A DNA stretch of 64,000 nucleotides from Microbispora oryzae (GTDB lineage Bacteria; Actinomycetota; Actinomycetes; Streptosporangiales; Streptosporangiaceae). Numbering within the stretch: the first letter of the stretch is position 1; each line of letters starts with the position of its first letter. The notes beneath the pieces are model-generated. The model was not told the origin of the DNA and ran no database searches. It saw only the letters and a program-made list of their open reading frames with translations. The stretch is taken from positions 62,001 through 126,000 of the forward strand of contig NZ_JAFCNB010000017.1 of assembly GCF_017896165.1 (NCBI RefSeq), written 5' to 3'. The position numbers and the translations under genes were made by a program. Below are positions 55,662 through 63,802 of this stretch, piece by piece.

Positions 55662-56733
55662 ACCAGTCGCGCACGGCCTCGATCCCGCCTCCGCCGAGGG
55701 CCACCATCAGGGCCACCCTCGCCTTCGCCGGAGCGATCCCGCGTGCTCCGACGGCGCCCACCTTGCCCGCCAGGCCGTACCCGTCGGGCAGGTCGTCCAG
55801 GGACGCGGAGCCCGTTCGGGACCGTGAGGCGACGACCACCGGCACACCCCATCCGACCAGTTCGTCGATCGTGCCGAGCAACTCAACCGGCACGTTGCCC
55901 AGGCCCGTCCCCTCAAGCACGACGCCACGCGCCCCCGCGTCGACGACGGCGCCGAGCAGCGAGGCGGGCATCTCGGGATAGGTCTTGATCAGTGCCACGT
56001 CGGCCTCGGGCTCGCCCAGCGCCTCGGGCGGCCGGGGCGGCGGCACGCCCAGCCGCTCGACCCGCCCCGCAACGACCCGGCCGAACAGCGGGTGGGGCGC
56101 GGAGGAGAAGGCCCCCCGCACCGCGTGGGCGTCGACCTCGGTGACCCAGCGCGCCGCGTGCAGCAGGCCGTCGAAGCAGGCCATCGCCCCCGCGCCCACG
56201 AGCGCCGGGTCGGCGGCCGCCGCGAGGGACGCGGCGAGGTTGCCGGGGCCGTCGCCGCCCGGCTCGTCGAGCGGACGCATGGCGCCGGTGAACACGATGC
56301 CGCCTCGGGCCGCGGCCGGTCCGGCGAGCAGGTCGGCCAGGAAGGCCGTCTCCTCCAGCGTGTCCGTGCCGTGCGTGACGACCACGCCGTCGAAGCCCTC
56401 CTCCAGGATCGCCGTACGGACCCGGCGCGCCAGGCCGAGCATGGTCGCCGGCGAGGTGTCCCAGCTCGGCTCCGCCCGGACGTCCACCGGCGTGACCCGC
56501 ACGTCGGGGGGCAGGCCCGCGACCTCGCCGAGCAGTTCGCCCGCTGTGGCGAGCCCGGCGAAAGGCCCGGTGAACGGCCCGCTGGATGACCCCGTGGATG
56601 ACCCCGTGGATGACCCCGTGGATGACCCTGTGACCGGCCTCTTGACCTGGCCTGTGGAGGGCCCGGTGCGGTCCCGCCGGCGGGAGTAGGCGATCACGTC
56701 GCCGGTGGCCAGCAGGAGGACCCGTCTGGTCAC
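55648..56733 (-). CDS. Type I/II asparaginase-like protein with altered first catalytic motif
   Basis: The 361-residue protein has the asparaginase fold: THGTDTLEETAFLADLL holds the second catalytic Thr-Asp pair, FTGAMRPLDEPGGDGPGNL follows, and VVLEGTGLGNVP and VVVASRS lie in the C-terminal domain. In the first motif, however, LLATGDVIAY replaces the usual TGGTIA, so the nucleophilic threonine is Val13. It may be inactive or do other chemistry. Residues 31-50 are a TGSS repeat from a 12-bp DNA array. The GTG overlaps the stop of the ClpN-like gene (GTGA), so both are coupled. Confidence 0.8.
   Translation of the reverse strand: MTRRVLLLATGDVIAYSRRRDRTGPSTGQVKRPVTGSSTGSSTGSSTGSSSGPFTGPFAGLATAGELLGEVAGLPPDVRVTPVDVRAEPSWDTSPATMLGLARRVRTAILEEGFDGVVVTHGTDTLEETAFLADLLAGPAAARGGIVFTGAMRPLDEPGGDGPGNLAASLAAAADPALVGAGAMACFDGLLHAARWVTEVDAHAVRGAFSSAPHPLFGRVVAGRVERLGVPPPRPPEALGEPEADVALIKTYPEMPASLLGAVVDAGARGVVLEGTGLGNVPVELLGTIDELVGWGVPVVVASRSRTGSASLDDLPDGYGLAGKVGAVGARGIAPAKARVALMVALGGGGIEAVRDWFRRL
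56584..56631 (-). repeat. 4 x 12-bp in-frame repeat in the asparaginase-like gene
   Basis: GGATGACCCCGT (plus strand) is repeated four times, with one substitution in the last copy. It encodes TGSS units in a loop near the N-terminal active-site region. Confidence 0.85.
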
Positions 56734-57494
56734 CGGCCGTCCTCGGGCGTGTCCGCCGCGTCGGCGATCCCCGCGTGGCGCTCCAGCCGTTCGAGGCGCT
56801 CCACCAGCGGGTGGAGCTCCCGGCGGACGGCAGCGGCCACCAACTGCGCGGGGTCCTGCGCCTGGGTCTGGCCCTGCGCCTTGAGGTGGACGTAGCCGGC
56901 GAGCGCCGACGCGACCGCCCTGCGGGTCAGCCGCGGCTCCGCGCCACGCGCGCGGAGCAGTTGCCCGGCCTTCCCGTCCGGCTCGGCGACCAGGCCGAGC
57001 AGCAGGTGCTCGCACCCGATGTAGTTGTGGCCGAACGCCTGGGCGTCGGTGACGGCCAGTTCGAGCGCGTTCGCCGCGGTCCCGTCGAACCGGATCGGCT
57101 CCTCGCCCCCGGAGGAGGTGGTGGGCGGGGGGCCGCCCAGATCTCGTTCCAGCTCGGCGGGTTCGATGTCGATGGCACGCAGGACGTGCAGCGCCAGGTT
57201 CTGGCCCTCGGCCAGGATCCCCGCGAGCAGGTGCTCGGTGCCCACGGCTCCGGCGCCCTCCGCCCGGGCGCGTTCGACGCCCAGGCGGAGGGCCTGCCGG
57301 GACCTGGGGGTGAAGTGGGCGAGCCGCCCGGACGACTCGTCGATGTCCATACCCCTCACCACGGTTTCCCTGATCGCCGTCACCCGTCGCACGGCCTGCT
57401 CCAGGGCCCGCTGGCAGATCGCGGAGACCGGCAGTCCCGCGTCCTTCACGGCCTCGGCCAGCTCGTCCGGCAGGTACACGTTGATTTTTGGCAT
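56730..57494 (-). CDS. Clp N-domain protein with N-terminal ribbon-helix-helix-like segment
   Basis: The 254-residue protein starts with an RHH-like stretch (PKINVYLPDELAEAVKDAGLP, residues 2-22, then SAICQRALEQAVRRV) followed by two Clp_N repeats (FTPRSRQALRLGVERARAEG, GTEHLLAGIL; and AANALELAVTDAQAFG, GCEHLLLGLV). Clp_N domains bind degradation substrates or adaptors. Joined to a DNA-binding fold they could make a regulator sensitive to protease state. No AAA domain follows. AAAGGGG precedes the ATG; a G/C-tract palindrome lies 11 bases upstream, probably its operator. The asparaginase-like gene is coupled downstream. Confidence 0.75.
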   Translation of the reverse strand: MPKINVYLPDELAEAVKDAGLPVSAICQRALEQAVRRVTAIRETVVRGMDIDESSGRLAHFTPRSRQALRLGVERARAEGAGAVGTEHLLAGILAEGQNLALHVLRAIDIEPAELERDLGGPPPTTSSGGEEPIRFDGTAANALELAVTDAQAFGHNYIGCEHLLLGLVAEPDGKAGQLLRARGAEPRLTRRAVASALAGYVHLKAQGQTQAQDPAQLVAAAVRRELHPLVERLERLERHAGIADAADTPEDGR

Positions 57495-57504
57495 GACCCC
57501 TTTA

Positions 57505-57521
57505 TAACCCCTTAGGGGGTA
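57505..57521. promoter_or_regulatory. G-tract palindrome upstream of the ClpN-like gene
   Basis: TAACCCCTTAGGGGGTA is a near-perfect inverted repeat 11 bases before the ATG. It resembles operators of CsoR-type metal sensors, but given the RHH-like product it may be an autoregulatory site. Confidence 0.5.
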
Positions 57522-57568
57522 CATGTCGATGGGAGGACGTCGAGACGGCCTTCAGGAAGCTGGGCGCG

Positions 57569-58036
57569 TCACTCCACCGCACACTCCGTGACCGGGCCCG
57601 AGCCGCCCTCGGCCGCCACCGCGTGATGGCCGTCGCCGGCCCCGGACCCCAGGCCCTGGACCCGGACGTGCCCCTCGGCGTCGGAGGCCCGGCCGGGCCC
57701 GGATCCGTCCCGCGTGACGTGGCCGCTCGCGTCCGACGGGATCCCGAGTGCCTCGGCGTCCTTGCCGACGTAGACCTTGCCGTCCTTGCTCGCGACGATG
57801 TTCGCCTCGCCGGGCGGGACCGTCGCGACCAGCTTCCCGTTGTGGTAGACCTTGCCGTCCTTCACCTGGATCCGGTCGGCGCCCGCGGCGCCGGGCGGCG
57901 GGCAGGACGTCGTGGCGTAGGGCTGCGTACGGTACGTCGGCCCCGGGTCCGTTCCGCTCGCCTGGGCGGCCGCCGCGACAGAACCCGCCAGCCCGAGGGC
58001 CAGGGCCCCCACGAGGATCAATCGGGAGCGCTTCAT
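57569..58036 (-). CDS. Small secreted protein, divergent from a two-component system
   Basis: The 155-residue product has a signal peptide (about 1-27, RLILVGALALGLAGSVAAAAQA) and a mature part with two related strands (IQVKDGKVYHNGKLVATVPP and IVASKDGKVYVGKDAEALG) followed by a Gly/Asp/His-rich tail. No family is recognised. GAAGGAG precedes the ATG. The shared 121-base region with the response regulator contains TGAAG repeats, so it is probably a target of that system or its signal partner. Confidence 0.65.
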   Translation of the reverse strand: MKRSRLILVGALALGLAGSVAAAAQASGTDPGPTYRTQPYATTSCPPPGAAGADRIQVKDGKVYHNGKLVATVPPGEANIVASKDGKVYVGKDAEALGIPSDASGHVTRDGSGPGRASDAEGHVRVQGLGSGAGDGHHAVAAEGGSGPVTECAVE

Positions 58037-58085
58037 CAATCTCTCCTTCTCGTTCGGTTTGCGCGCCCAGGCTGCCGGGACGTGC

Positions 58086-58102
58086 CTGAAGCGGAGCTGA
58101 AG
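58086..58102. promoter_or_regulatory. Direct repeats, probable response-regulator binding site
   Basis: CTGAAG occurs at 58086-58091 and 58097-58102, one helical turn (11 bases) apart, with an inverted CTTCAG at 58116-58121. OmpR-type dimers bind such tandem repeats. Located between the secreted protein gene and the response regulator. Confidence 0.5.
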
Positions 58103-58157
58103 GCGCCAGAAATGATCTTCAGGCTCGCTTTAGGTGGCCTCGGCCAGGCTTTACGTC

Positions 58158-58832
58158 ATGCGGGTGCTGCTGGTGGAAGACGAGGAACGGCTGGCCGAAC
58201 TGCTGCGCAGCGGGCTGGCCGAGGAGGGCTTCGCGGTCGACGTCGCCAGGAACGGGCGCGAGGGCCTGTGGATGGCGACGGAGAACCGGTACGACGCGAT
58301 CGTGCTCGACGTGATGCTGCCCCTGCTCAACGGCTACGCCGTGTGCCGGCGGCTGCGCGACGCGGGCGACTGGACGCCGATCATGATGCTCACCGCCAAG
58401 GACGGCGAGTACGACGAGGCCGAGGCGCTGGACACGGGTGCCGACGACTTCCTGTCCAAACCGTTCTCCTACGTGGTGCTGCTGGCCCGGCTGCGCGCGC
58501 TCGTCCGGCGGGGCGGGCGCGAGCGGCCGGTGGCGCTGACCGTGGGCGACCTGGTCGTCGACCCGGCCGGGCTGCGCTGCCGGCGCGGCGGCGCCGAGAT
58601 CACGCTCACGCCCAAGGAGTTCGCCGTACTGCACGCGCTCGCGCGGCGGCCGGGCGAGGTGGTCTCCAAGGCCGAACTGCTCGAACAGGCCTGGGACTTC
58701 GCGTACGACGGCGACCCCAGCATCGTCGAGGTCTACATCAGCGCCCTGCGCCGGAAGATCGACGCGCCGTTCGGCCGGTCGAGCCTGGTGACCGTCCGGG
58801 GGGCCGGATACCGGCTGGACGGTGGATCATGA
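58158..58832 (+). CDS. OmpR-family response regulator
   Basis: The 224-residue protein has a receiver domain (EDEE at 7-10, phospho-acceptor Asp51 in IVLDVMLPLLNG, Lys near 100 in DDFLSKPFS) and a winged-helix domain (LTPKEFAVLHALARRPGEVVS, VTVRGAGYRLDGG). The ATG with MRVLLVEDE is the natural start. The stop overlaps the kinase start. It shares a promoter region with a secreted protein gene in opposite direction. Confidence 0.92.
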   Translation: MRVLLVEDEERLAELLRSGLAEEGFAVDVARNGREGLWMATENRYDAIVLDVMLPLLNGYAVCRRLRDAGDWTPIMMLTAKDGEYDEAEALDTGADDFLSKPFSYVVLLARLRALVRRGGRERPVALTVGDLVVDPAGLRCRRGGAEITLTPKEFAVLHALARRPGEVVSKAELLEQAWDFAYDGDPSIVEVYISALRRKIDAPFGRSSLVTVRGAGYRLDGGS

Positions 58833-60175
58833 CCCGCTGGTCGGTCCGGCTCCGCGCCACGGCGGTCGCGACCGCGGCGGTCGCGGTGGCGCTCGCCGCC
58901 GTGGCCGCCGTACTGGTCGTCACCCTGCGGAGCAGCCTTGAGGCCAGCGCCGCCGAGGAGGCGGCGCGGCGGGCCGACTCCACCGCGCAGACGCTCTCCG
59001 TGAGCACCGAGCCCGGCTCGGCGTCCGTGCCGGGCGGCGAGGGCGGCGTGAGCGTCGGCGGCGGCGTGGGCGTCGGGGCCGACCCCGACGTGCGGGTCGG
59101 CGTGGGCCCGGGGCCGGTCGCCTTACAGGGATGGTCCGACGGCTACGTCACGGCGACACGCACCGTGGCGACCGAGAAGGGCCCGCTCGTCGTGCAGGCC
59201 CGCACATCGATGGGACCGGCGCGCGACGCGCTCAACGCGCTGCTGCCGCTGCTGTCCGTCGGCGTTCCCGCGGTGCTCCTGCTGGTCGCGGGGCTGACCT
59301 GGCTGCTGGTCGGGCGGGCGCTCGCGCCCGTGTCGGCGATCAGGACGAAGTTCGCCGAGATCACGGCCAGCGACCTGCACCGCCGGGTGCCGGTGCCGGC
59401 CGCACGAGACGAGGTCGCCCGGCTGGCCCGGACCATGAACGCGACCCTCGACCGGCTGGAACGCGCCGTGGAGCGGCACCGGCGGTTCGTCGCCGACGCC
59501 GCGCACGAGCTGCGCAGCCCGCTCGCGACCCTGCGGACCCGACTGGAGCTGGGGCGGCGCGAGAGCCCCGAGCTGACCCGGGAGGCGCTGACCGACGTCG
59601 CGCGGATCCAGGCGCTCGCCGCCGACCTGCTGCTCCTGGCCCGCCTCGACGCCGGGGAGCCGATGCCCGGCGAGCCGGTCGACCTGGGTCAGGTGGCGGC
59701 CGAGGAGGCGCTGCGGCCTCGGCGCGCCGACGTCACGGTCGTCGTGGACGCCGCCCCCGACGTCGTCGTCCCCGGATCGCGGGCCCACCTCGGCCGCATG
59801 GTGGCCAACCTCGTCGACAACGCCGTACGGCACGCCGCGACCACGGTCACCGTACGGGTGACGACGCCCGCGATCATCGAGGTGGCCGACGACGGCCCCG
59901 GCATACCGCCGGACCAGCGCGAATCGGTCTTCGACCGGTTCACCCGGCTCGACGAGGCGCGGGCCAGGGACGCCGGGGGGTCGGGCCTGGGCCTGGCCAT
60001 CGCCAGGGACATCGCCCAGGCTCACGGCGGCACCCTCGTCGTCGCCCACCCGGACACGATGCCTGCCTTTGGCGCGGCTCCGCTAACGGGCGCCGTGTTG
60101 CGGGCCGACCTTCACGGGCGCGCATCCGGGGCCCTCGCCGATGCGGCGCGGCCGGCACGTCACTCGGAGTCGTGA
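58829..60175 (+). CDS. Sensor histidine kinase
   Basis: A 448-residue kinase with membrane helices near 8-32 and 135-160, a short external loop containing a Gly/Val-rich low-complexity run (GGVSVGGGVGVGADPDVRVG), HAMP, His226 in DAAHELRSPLATL, and an ATPase domain (NLVDNAVRHAATTV, DDGPGIPPDQRESVFDRFTR, GGSGLGLAIARDI). It is coupled to the regulator by ATGA. An in-frame TTA codon is at 59123-59125. The 3' end overlaps the convergent broken gene by 16 bases; the last ~40 residues look like a non-homologous extension. Confidence 0.9.
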   Translation: MTRWSVRLRATAVATAAVAVALAAVAAVLVVTLRSSLEASAAEEAARRADSTAQTLSVSTEPGSASVPGGEGGVSVGGGVGVGADPDVRVGVGPGPVALQGWSDGYVTATRTVATEKGPLVVQARTSMGPARDALNALLPLLSVGVPAVLLLVAGLTWLLVGRALAPVSAIRTKFAEITASDLHRRVPVPAARDEVARLARTMNATLDRLERAVERHRRFVADAAHELRSPLATLRTRLELGRRESPELTREALTDVARIQALAADLLLLARLDAGEPMPGEPVDLGQVAAEEALRPRRADVTVVVDAAPDVVVPGSRAHLGRMVANLVDNAVRHAATTVTVRVTTPAIIEVADDGPGIPPDQRESVFDRFTRLDEARARDAGGSGLGLAIARDIAQAHGGTLVVAHPDTMPAFGAAPLTGAVLRADLHGRASGALADAARPARHSES

Positions 60176-61774
60176 TCGTCTTCAGCGGCCCGAGCCTCCA
60201 GCACGCTCGCCAGGTGGTTCCGGCTGACCAACGTGTCCGGATGCTCCTCACCAAGCACGCGACGGTGAGCCTCCAGCACTGCGCGATGCTCCGCCTCCGC
60301 CTCCTGTAACATCCCAGCTCAGCCAGCACACCCGCCAGGCTGGCCCGGCTCATCAACGTTTCCGGATGCTCCTCACCGTGCTGGTCACGAAGGGCGTGAA
60401 AAGCCTGGCGCTGAGCCTGAGCGGCCAGATCGTAACGACCTTGCGCCCACATCTGCCAGGCGATGGCGTCGACATCGGTTGGATCGGCGTAAGCGAGCAT
60501 CGTGATGATGGCACGGTCCGGCACGTGCGCGACCGGCCCGACGCGCTGCTGGTGGCGGTCGACCAGGTAATCGAACACATCCACGCGCGCCTCGTCGCCG
60601 TCCGCCGGCTCCAGAAGCGCGGCGGTTGAACGGCGCTGCCTGGTCGCCCACGTCCAGGCCTGCTCCATCGGCTCAGGTCGGAGCCGATGCCCCCCACGCT
60701 CGTCGAGATTGTCCTTGTGTAGTTCCTCCAGCAATGCCCTTGGCAGGGAAGAGAAAAAACCCGCCCGGCGGCAGTCGATCGCGGCGGACACCAGCGCCGC
60801 GCCACGAGGGTTGCGGCCGACCGCCCAGGCGTTGTCATAGGCATCCTGCAGGTGTGGGCCGGCCGCCAGATATTCGCCGACGCCGTACTTGTCGGCGTAG
60901 CCGAGCGCCTCGGCGATCCGGTCGTCATCTGCCGCCTCCTCGGCCCTCTCCAGCTCCGCGGGGCTGAACAGCCGCTCCAGACGGATCCGATAGGCCTGCT
61001 CCACGACCTGGGGGCCTGTTCGCTCAGCGCGCGCTGGCCCCTGTCGGCATCCGCGGCGATCTGTGTCAGCTGGTCGTCTTCGGCGCTGGGCAGCGTGGCC
61101 ACGATCGCCTTGTGTCCCCTGCCGCCCAGGACGCGGGCGATCTGCGCGGGTGTGATCGCACCGGAGCGCAGAACGTGCTCCAGGTCGTCCAGCCAGAGCA
61201 CCGCTCGCCTGGATTGACCGATCCGGTCGACGATGGCGGCCACCATGTCCTTCGCGACGCTCTTCTCGCCAGGCACGAACAACTCGTGATCAGGGAGTCG
61301 GGCGCGCATCGCCTCGAAGGCCGCCCGCGACTTGCCTGCGGTGGAGTCTCCCACCAGCAGCACGAACTCGCCCCTGCCGAGCCGCTCACGGAGATCGGCG
61401 TCGACATCCCGCGGCACGTAGACCGGCACCCGGTCGCCCACCCTTGGCCTGGATTGGAGGCTCCTCGCCGGGGCCGGAGCGGCGGCGTGGACTCCCAGGG
61501 CCAGCGGATCCCGCACCTGACGTACTCTCGGCACCCGGCCTGATCTGAGCGTCAACAGGCCGTCAGCGATCTTGAATCGCTGCTCGTCGCCGCGTTGGGC
61601 CAGCCGTTTGAAGCGTTCCTGCCAGAGACCGGCCGCCGCGAGCGCCAGCGCCGCGACCAGAGTCCCGGTACCCACGAGCCACGGGTTGCCGACCTTGAAG
61701 GCGGTCAGCACCGCCGGAACGGCTCCCACCAGTGCCAGCCCGCCGATCACCGCGGCTATCCGGCCCCGTTCCAT
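60160..61774 (-). pseudogene. TPR/P-loop membrane protein gene with two frameshifts
   Basis: The gene reads through three frames. From 61774 it encodes two membrane helices and a P-loop region (VGDSTAGKS, then AVLWLDDLEHVL as Walker B) up to LSEQAP. At the C-run 61010-61014 the frame must shift (one base missing) to continue as VVEQAYRIRLERLFSPAELE. This runs through a helical region with DQHGEEHPETLMSRASLAGVLAELG until about 60310, where another shift is needed to read LQEAEAEHRAVLEAHRRVLG and end at 60160. Both joints restore clear TPR-like periodicity. Intact relatives are large actinobacterial TPR proteins of unknown function. Sequencing error is a possibility. Confidence 0.75.
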
Positions 61775-61911
61775 CCCACGCCTCCGGCCCGCGAGAGCCC
61801 CTCGCCCTCAAACCTCCGTAGATCACAGGAAAACGCACACCGTAGAGCCGCGCCACCGCTTCGACCCATCCGATCCCGATCCAGTGCGCGGCGCGCGCAT
61901 GGTGGCGGGGA

Positions 61912-61928
61912 TACACCGATCTGTTTTC
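61912..61928 (-). promoter_or_regulatory. TetR-type operator motif at the TetR gene promoter
   Basis: GAAAACAGATCGGTGTA on the minus strand. It reappears with one base deleted before the downstream hydrolase gene (62716-62731), and its GAAAACAGATC part resembles the arm of the palindrome at 62745-62764. It lies just upstream of the -35 area of the TetR gene, so it may mediate autorepression. Confidence 0.55.
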
Positions 61929-61946
61929 GCTTCCTCGTCGGAGGCC

Positions 61947-61952
61947 TAGACT
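61947..61952 (+). promoter_or_regulatory. -10 element of the TetR gene
   Basis: TAGACT lies exactly six bases before the GTG start with no ribosome site, implying a leaderless mRNA. Confidence 0.5.
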
Positions 61953-61958
61953 CTTGTC

Positions 61959-62534
61959 GTGTTCGCAGAAGCCAAGCCCGACAAGGTCCGCGACCGGATC
62001 CTCAAGACCGCGGGCGAGCTGTTCTACTTCGAGGGAATCAACGCGACCGGCGTCGACCGGATCAGCGAGGTCGCCGGAGTGTCCAAGCGGAGCCTCTACC
62101 AGCGCTTCGCCAGCAAGGACAAGCTTGTAGCCGACTACCTGGCCGTGGCCGGCGCCGCGTTTGTGGACGGCGTCATGCCGCCGGAGGATGACGACACGAC
62201 GCCTCGCGAGAGGATGCTCGCGGTCTTCTCCAGACTTCAGGCCGAATCCCTCGAGCCGCGCTTTCGCGGCTGTCCCTGTATCAACGCGGCAGCGGAACTG
62301 GCGGACGCGGCGCATCCGGCCCGGGCGACGGCCGTGGAGAACAAGCTGTGGCTGCAGGAGTTCTTCACGCGTCAGGCCACTCTTGCCGGCGCTCTCGATC
62401 CACACGGCCTCGCCCAGCAGCTCACGATGGTCTTCGACGGTGGGGTGTCCTATGCCCTCGTGCGTAACGCCGCCATTCCTGACAGCTGCTACGCCGCCGC
62501 CGAGACCCTCATCGAGGCCCAACTACCGCATTGA
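61959..62534 (+). CDS. TetR/AcrR-family regulator
   Basis: The 191-residue protein has a TetR DNA-binding domain at about 8-55 (RDRILKTAGELFYFEGINATG, VAGVSKRSLYQRFASKDKLV) and a C-terminal domain with a CPCINAAAELAD segment typical of the TetR_C_11/YxaF-like group. It is followed by a strong terminator and then an alpha/beta hydrolase gene whose promoter holds a related operator and a 20-bp palindrome, so it most likely represses that hydrolase and itself. Confidence 0.88.
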   Translation: MFAEAKPDKVRDRILKTAGELFYFEGINATGVDRISEVAGVSKRSLYQRFASKDKLVADYLAVAGAAFVDGVMPPEDDDTTPRERMLAVFSRLQAESLEPRFRGCPCINAAAELADAAHPARATAVENKLWLQEFFTRQATLAGALDPHGLAQQLTMVFDGGVSYALVRNAAIPDSCYAAAETLIEAQLPH

Positions 62535-62599
62535 GGGCCGGCTGCCACCATCTCAAGCGGTCTTCCAACAGCGGCGGCTTGAACATCCATAAGAGCATC

Positions 62600-62633
62600 C
62601 CCTCCTGAAGCTCGAAGCTTCGGGAGGGTTTTT
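62600..62633 (+). terminator. Strong intrinsic terminator after the TetR gene
   Basis: CCCTCC-T-GAAGCT pairs with AGCTTC-G-GGAGGG in a 13-bp stem (one T-G wobble) with a CGA loop, followed by TTTTT. This is the clearest rho-independent terminator in the window. Confidence 0.9.
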
Positions 62634-62715
62634 CTTGCCCGGCCCCGGTTCTGCCGGCCACCCCCGCGTCTCGTCGGCGTGCCCGCTCGTCTGCGCCGTT
62701 CCCCGACTTGCCCGA

Positions 62716-62764
62716 GAAAACAGTCGGTGTACGTTTTCCGAGCAAGGAAACAGATCTGTTTCCT
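62716..62764. promoter_or_regulatory. Operator region of the alpha/beta hydrolase gene
   Basis: Two elements lie here: GAAAACAGTCGGTGTA (62716-62731), matching the TetR promoter motif with one base less, and a perfect 20-bp palindrome AGGAAACAGATCTGTTTCCT (62745-62764), 26 bases before the ATG. Both are strong candidates for binding by the preceding TetR protein. Confidence 0.65.
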
Positions 62765-62789
62765 CAGGTTCGTGAAAACGGAGACCGCC

Positions 62790-63645
62790 ATGTCCCAGAC
62801 CGTCAGCCAGCTGACCGCACCCAACCAGAGCATCGAGGCCGCCAACGGCATCCGATACGCCTACCGCCGCTTCGGCAACACCGAGACCGCGGCCGTGCCG
62901 CTGGTCTTCCTCCAGCACTTTCGCGGCAACCTGGACAACTGGGACCCGATCCTGGTCGACGCCATCGCCGCGCGGCGCGAGGTCATCCTCCTCGACAACG
63001 TCGGCGTCGGCGGCTCGACCGGTACGGTTCCCAGCACCGTCCAGGAGATGGCGCTGGGCGCTCTGGCGTTCATCGACGCCCTGGGTCTGAAGACCTACGA
63101 CCTGTTCGGATTCTCCCTCGGAGGGTTCGTCGCCCAGGAAGTGGCACTGATCCGGCCGCCCCAGGTCCGCCGTATCGTCCTGGCCGGCACCGGCCCGCAG
63201 GGCGGCAAGGGGTTCCACCTCTGGGCAGGTGAGATCTTGGAAGCGGCGATTCGTGACGAACCGGGGGCCGAAGACCTGCTCACCCTGTTCTTCACACGCA
63301 GCGAGAACGGCAAGGCCAAGGGCTGGGAGTTCGTGCTGGATCTTCACCCGGCAGGAGGATCGCGATGAGCCCACCGATCTGTTCACCCGGGACGCCCAGC
63401 TCACTGCGATCTCAGCATGGGGCGTCCCGGACGAGAGCCGTCTGATCCGCCTGGCCGCCATCAGCCAGCCGACGCTCGTGGCCAACGGCGAGAACGACCT
63501 CATGGTTCCCACCGAGAACACCCATCTTCTCGGCGAAGTCCTTCCGAACTCCAGGGTCGTCATCTACCCCGACGCCGGCCACGGGTTCCTCTTCCAGTAC
63601 CCGGCCGAGTTCGCCGACGAGGTCAACGACTTCCTGGACCACTGA
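62790..63645 (+). pseudogene. Alpha/beta hydrolase gene with one frameshift
   Basis: The ATG with GGAG six bases upstream opens a hydrolase: FLQHFRGNLDNWD (oxyanion region), GFSLGGFVAQE (nucleophile Ser in GxSxG) and LAGTGPQGGKG. Near 63335-63345 (around GTTCGTGCTGG) the frame is lost and ends at 63368; another frame takes over as IFTRQEDRDEPTDLFTRDAQ and carries on with NGENDLMVP (acid) and PDAGHGFLFQYP (catalytic His) to 63645. Intact relatives, non-heme-peroxidase-like hydrolases controlled by TetR, are ~285 residues. The break separates the nucleophile from the acid and histidine, so the product should be inactive unless the shift is an artefact. Confidence 0.8.
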
Positions 63646-63708
63646 CCTTCCGTACGCAGGGGTCACGGAAGTAGCGGCGCATGATTCAACAGATACTGGG
63701 AGGTGTTG

Positions 63709-63781
63709 TGCCCCCGGTGGGACTCGAACCCACAACGCAGCCCTTTTAAGGGGCTTGCCTCTGCCATTGGGCTACGGGGGC
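63709..63781 (-). tRNA. tRNA with anticodon UAA and a short variable arm
   Basis: On the minus strand a 73-nt cloverleaf is complete: acceptor GCCCCCG/CGGGGGC, D-arm, anticodon stem AGCCC/GGGCT with loop CTTAAAA, five-base variable region, and T-arm GTGGG-TTCGAGT-CCCAC, with discriminator A and no encoded CCA. Loop position gives anticodon UAA (63746-63748 on the plus strand), which reads the leucine codon UUA. Leucine tRNAs normally have a long variable arm, so identity is uncertain. Confidence 0.85.
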
Positions 63782-63802
63782 GCCGCGATCATATGTCACG
63801 GA

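Noticed and set aside
63709-63781. tRNA-Lys
   Set aside because: The loop is CTTAAAA with the 5-bp stem fixed by AGCCC/GGGCT, so the anticodon is UAA and not UUU or CUU.
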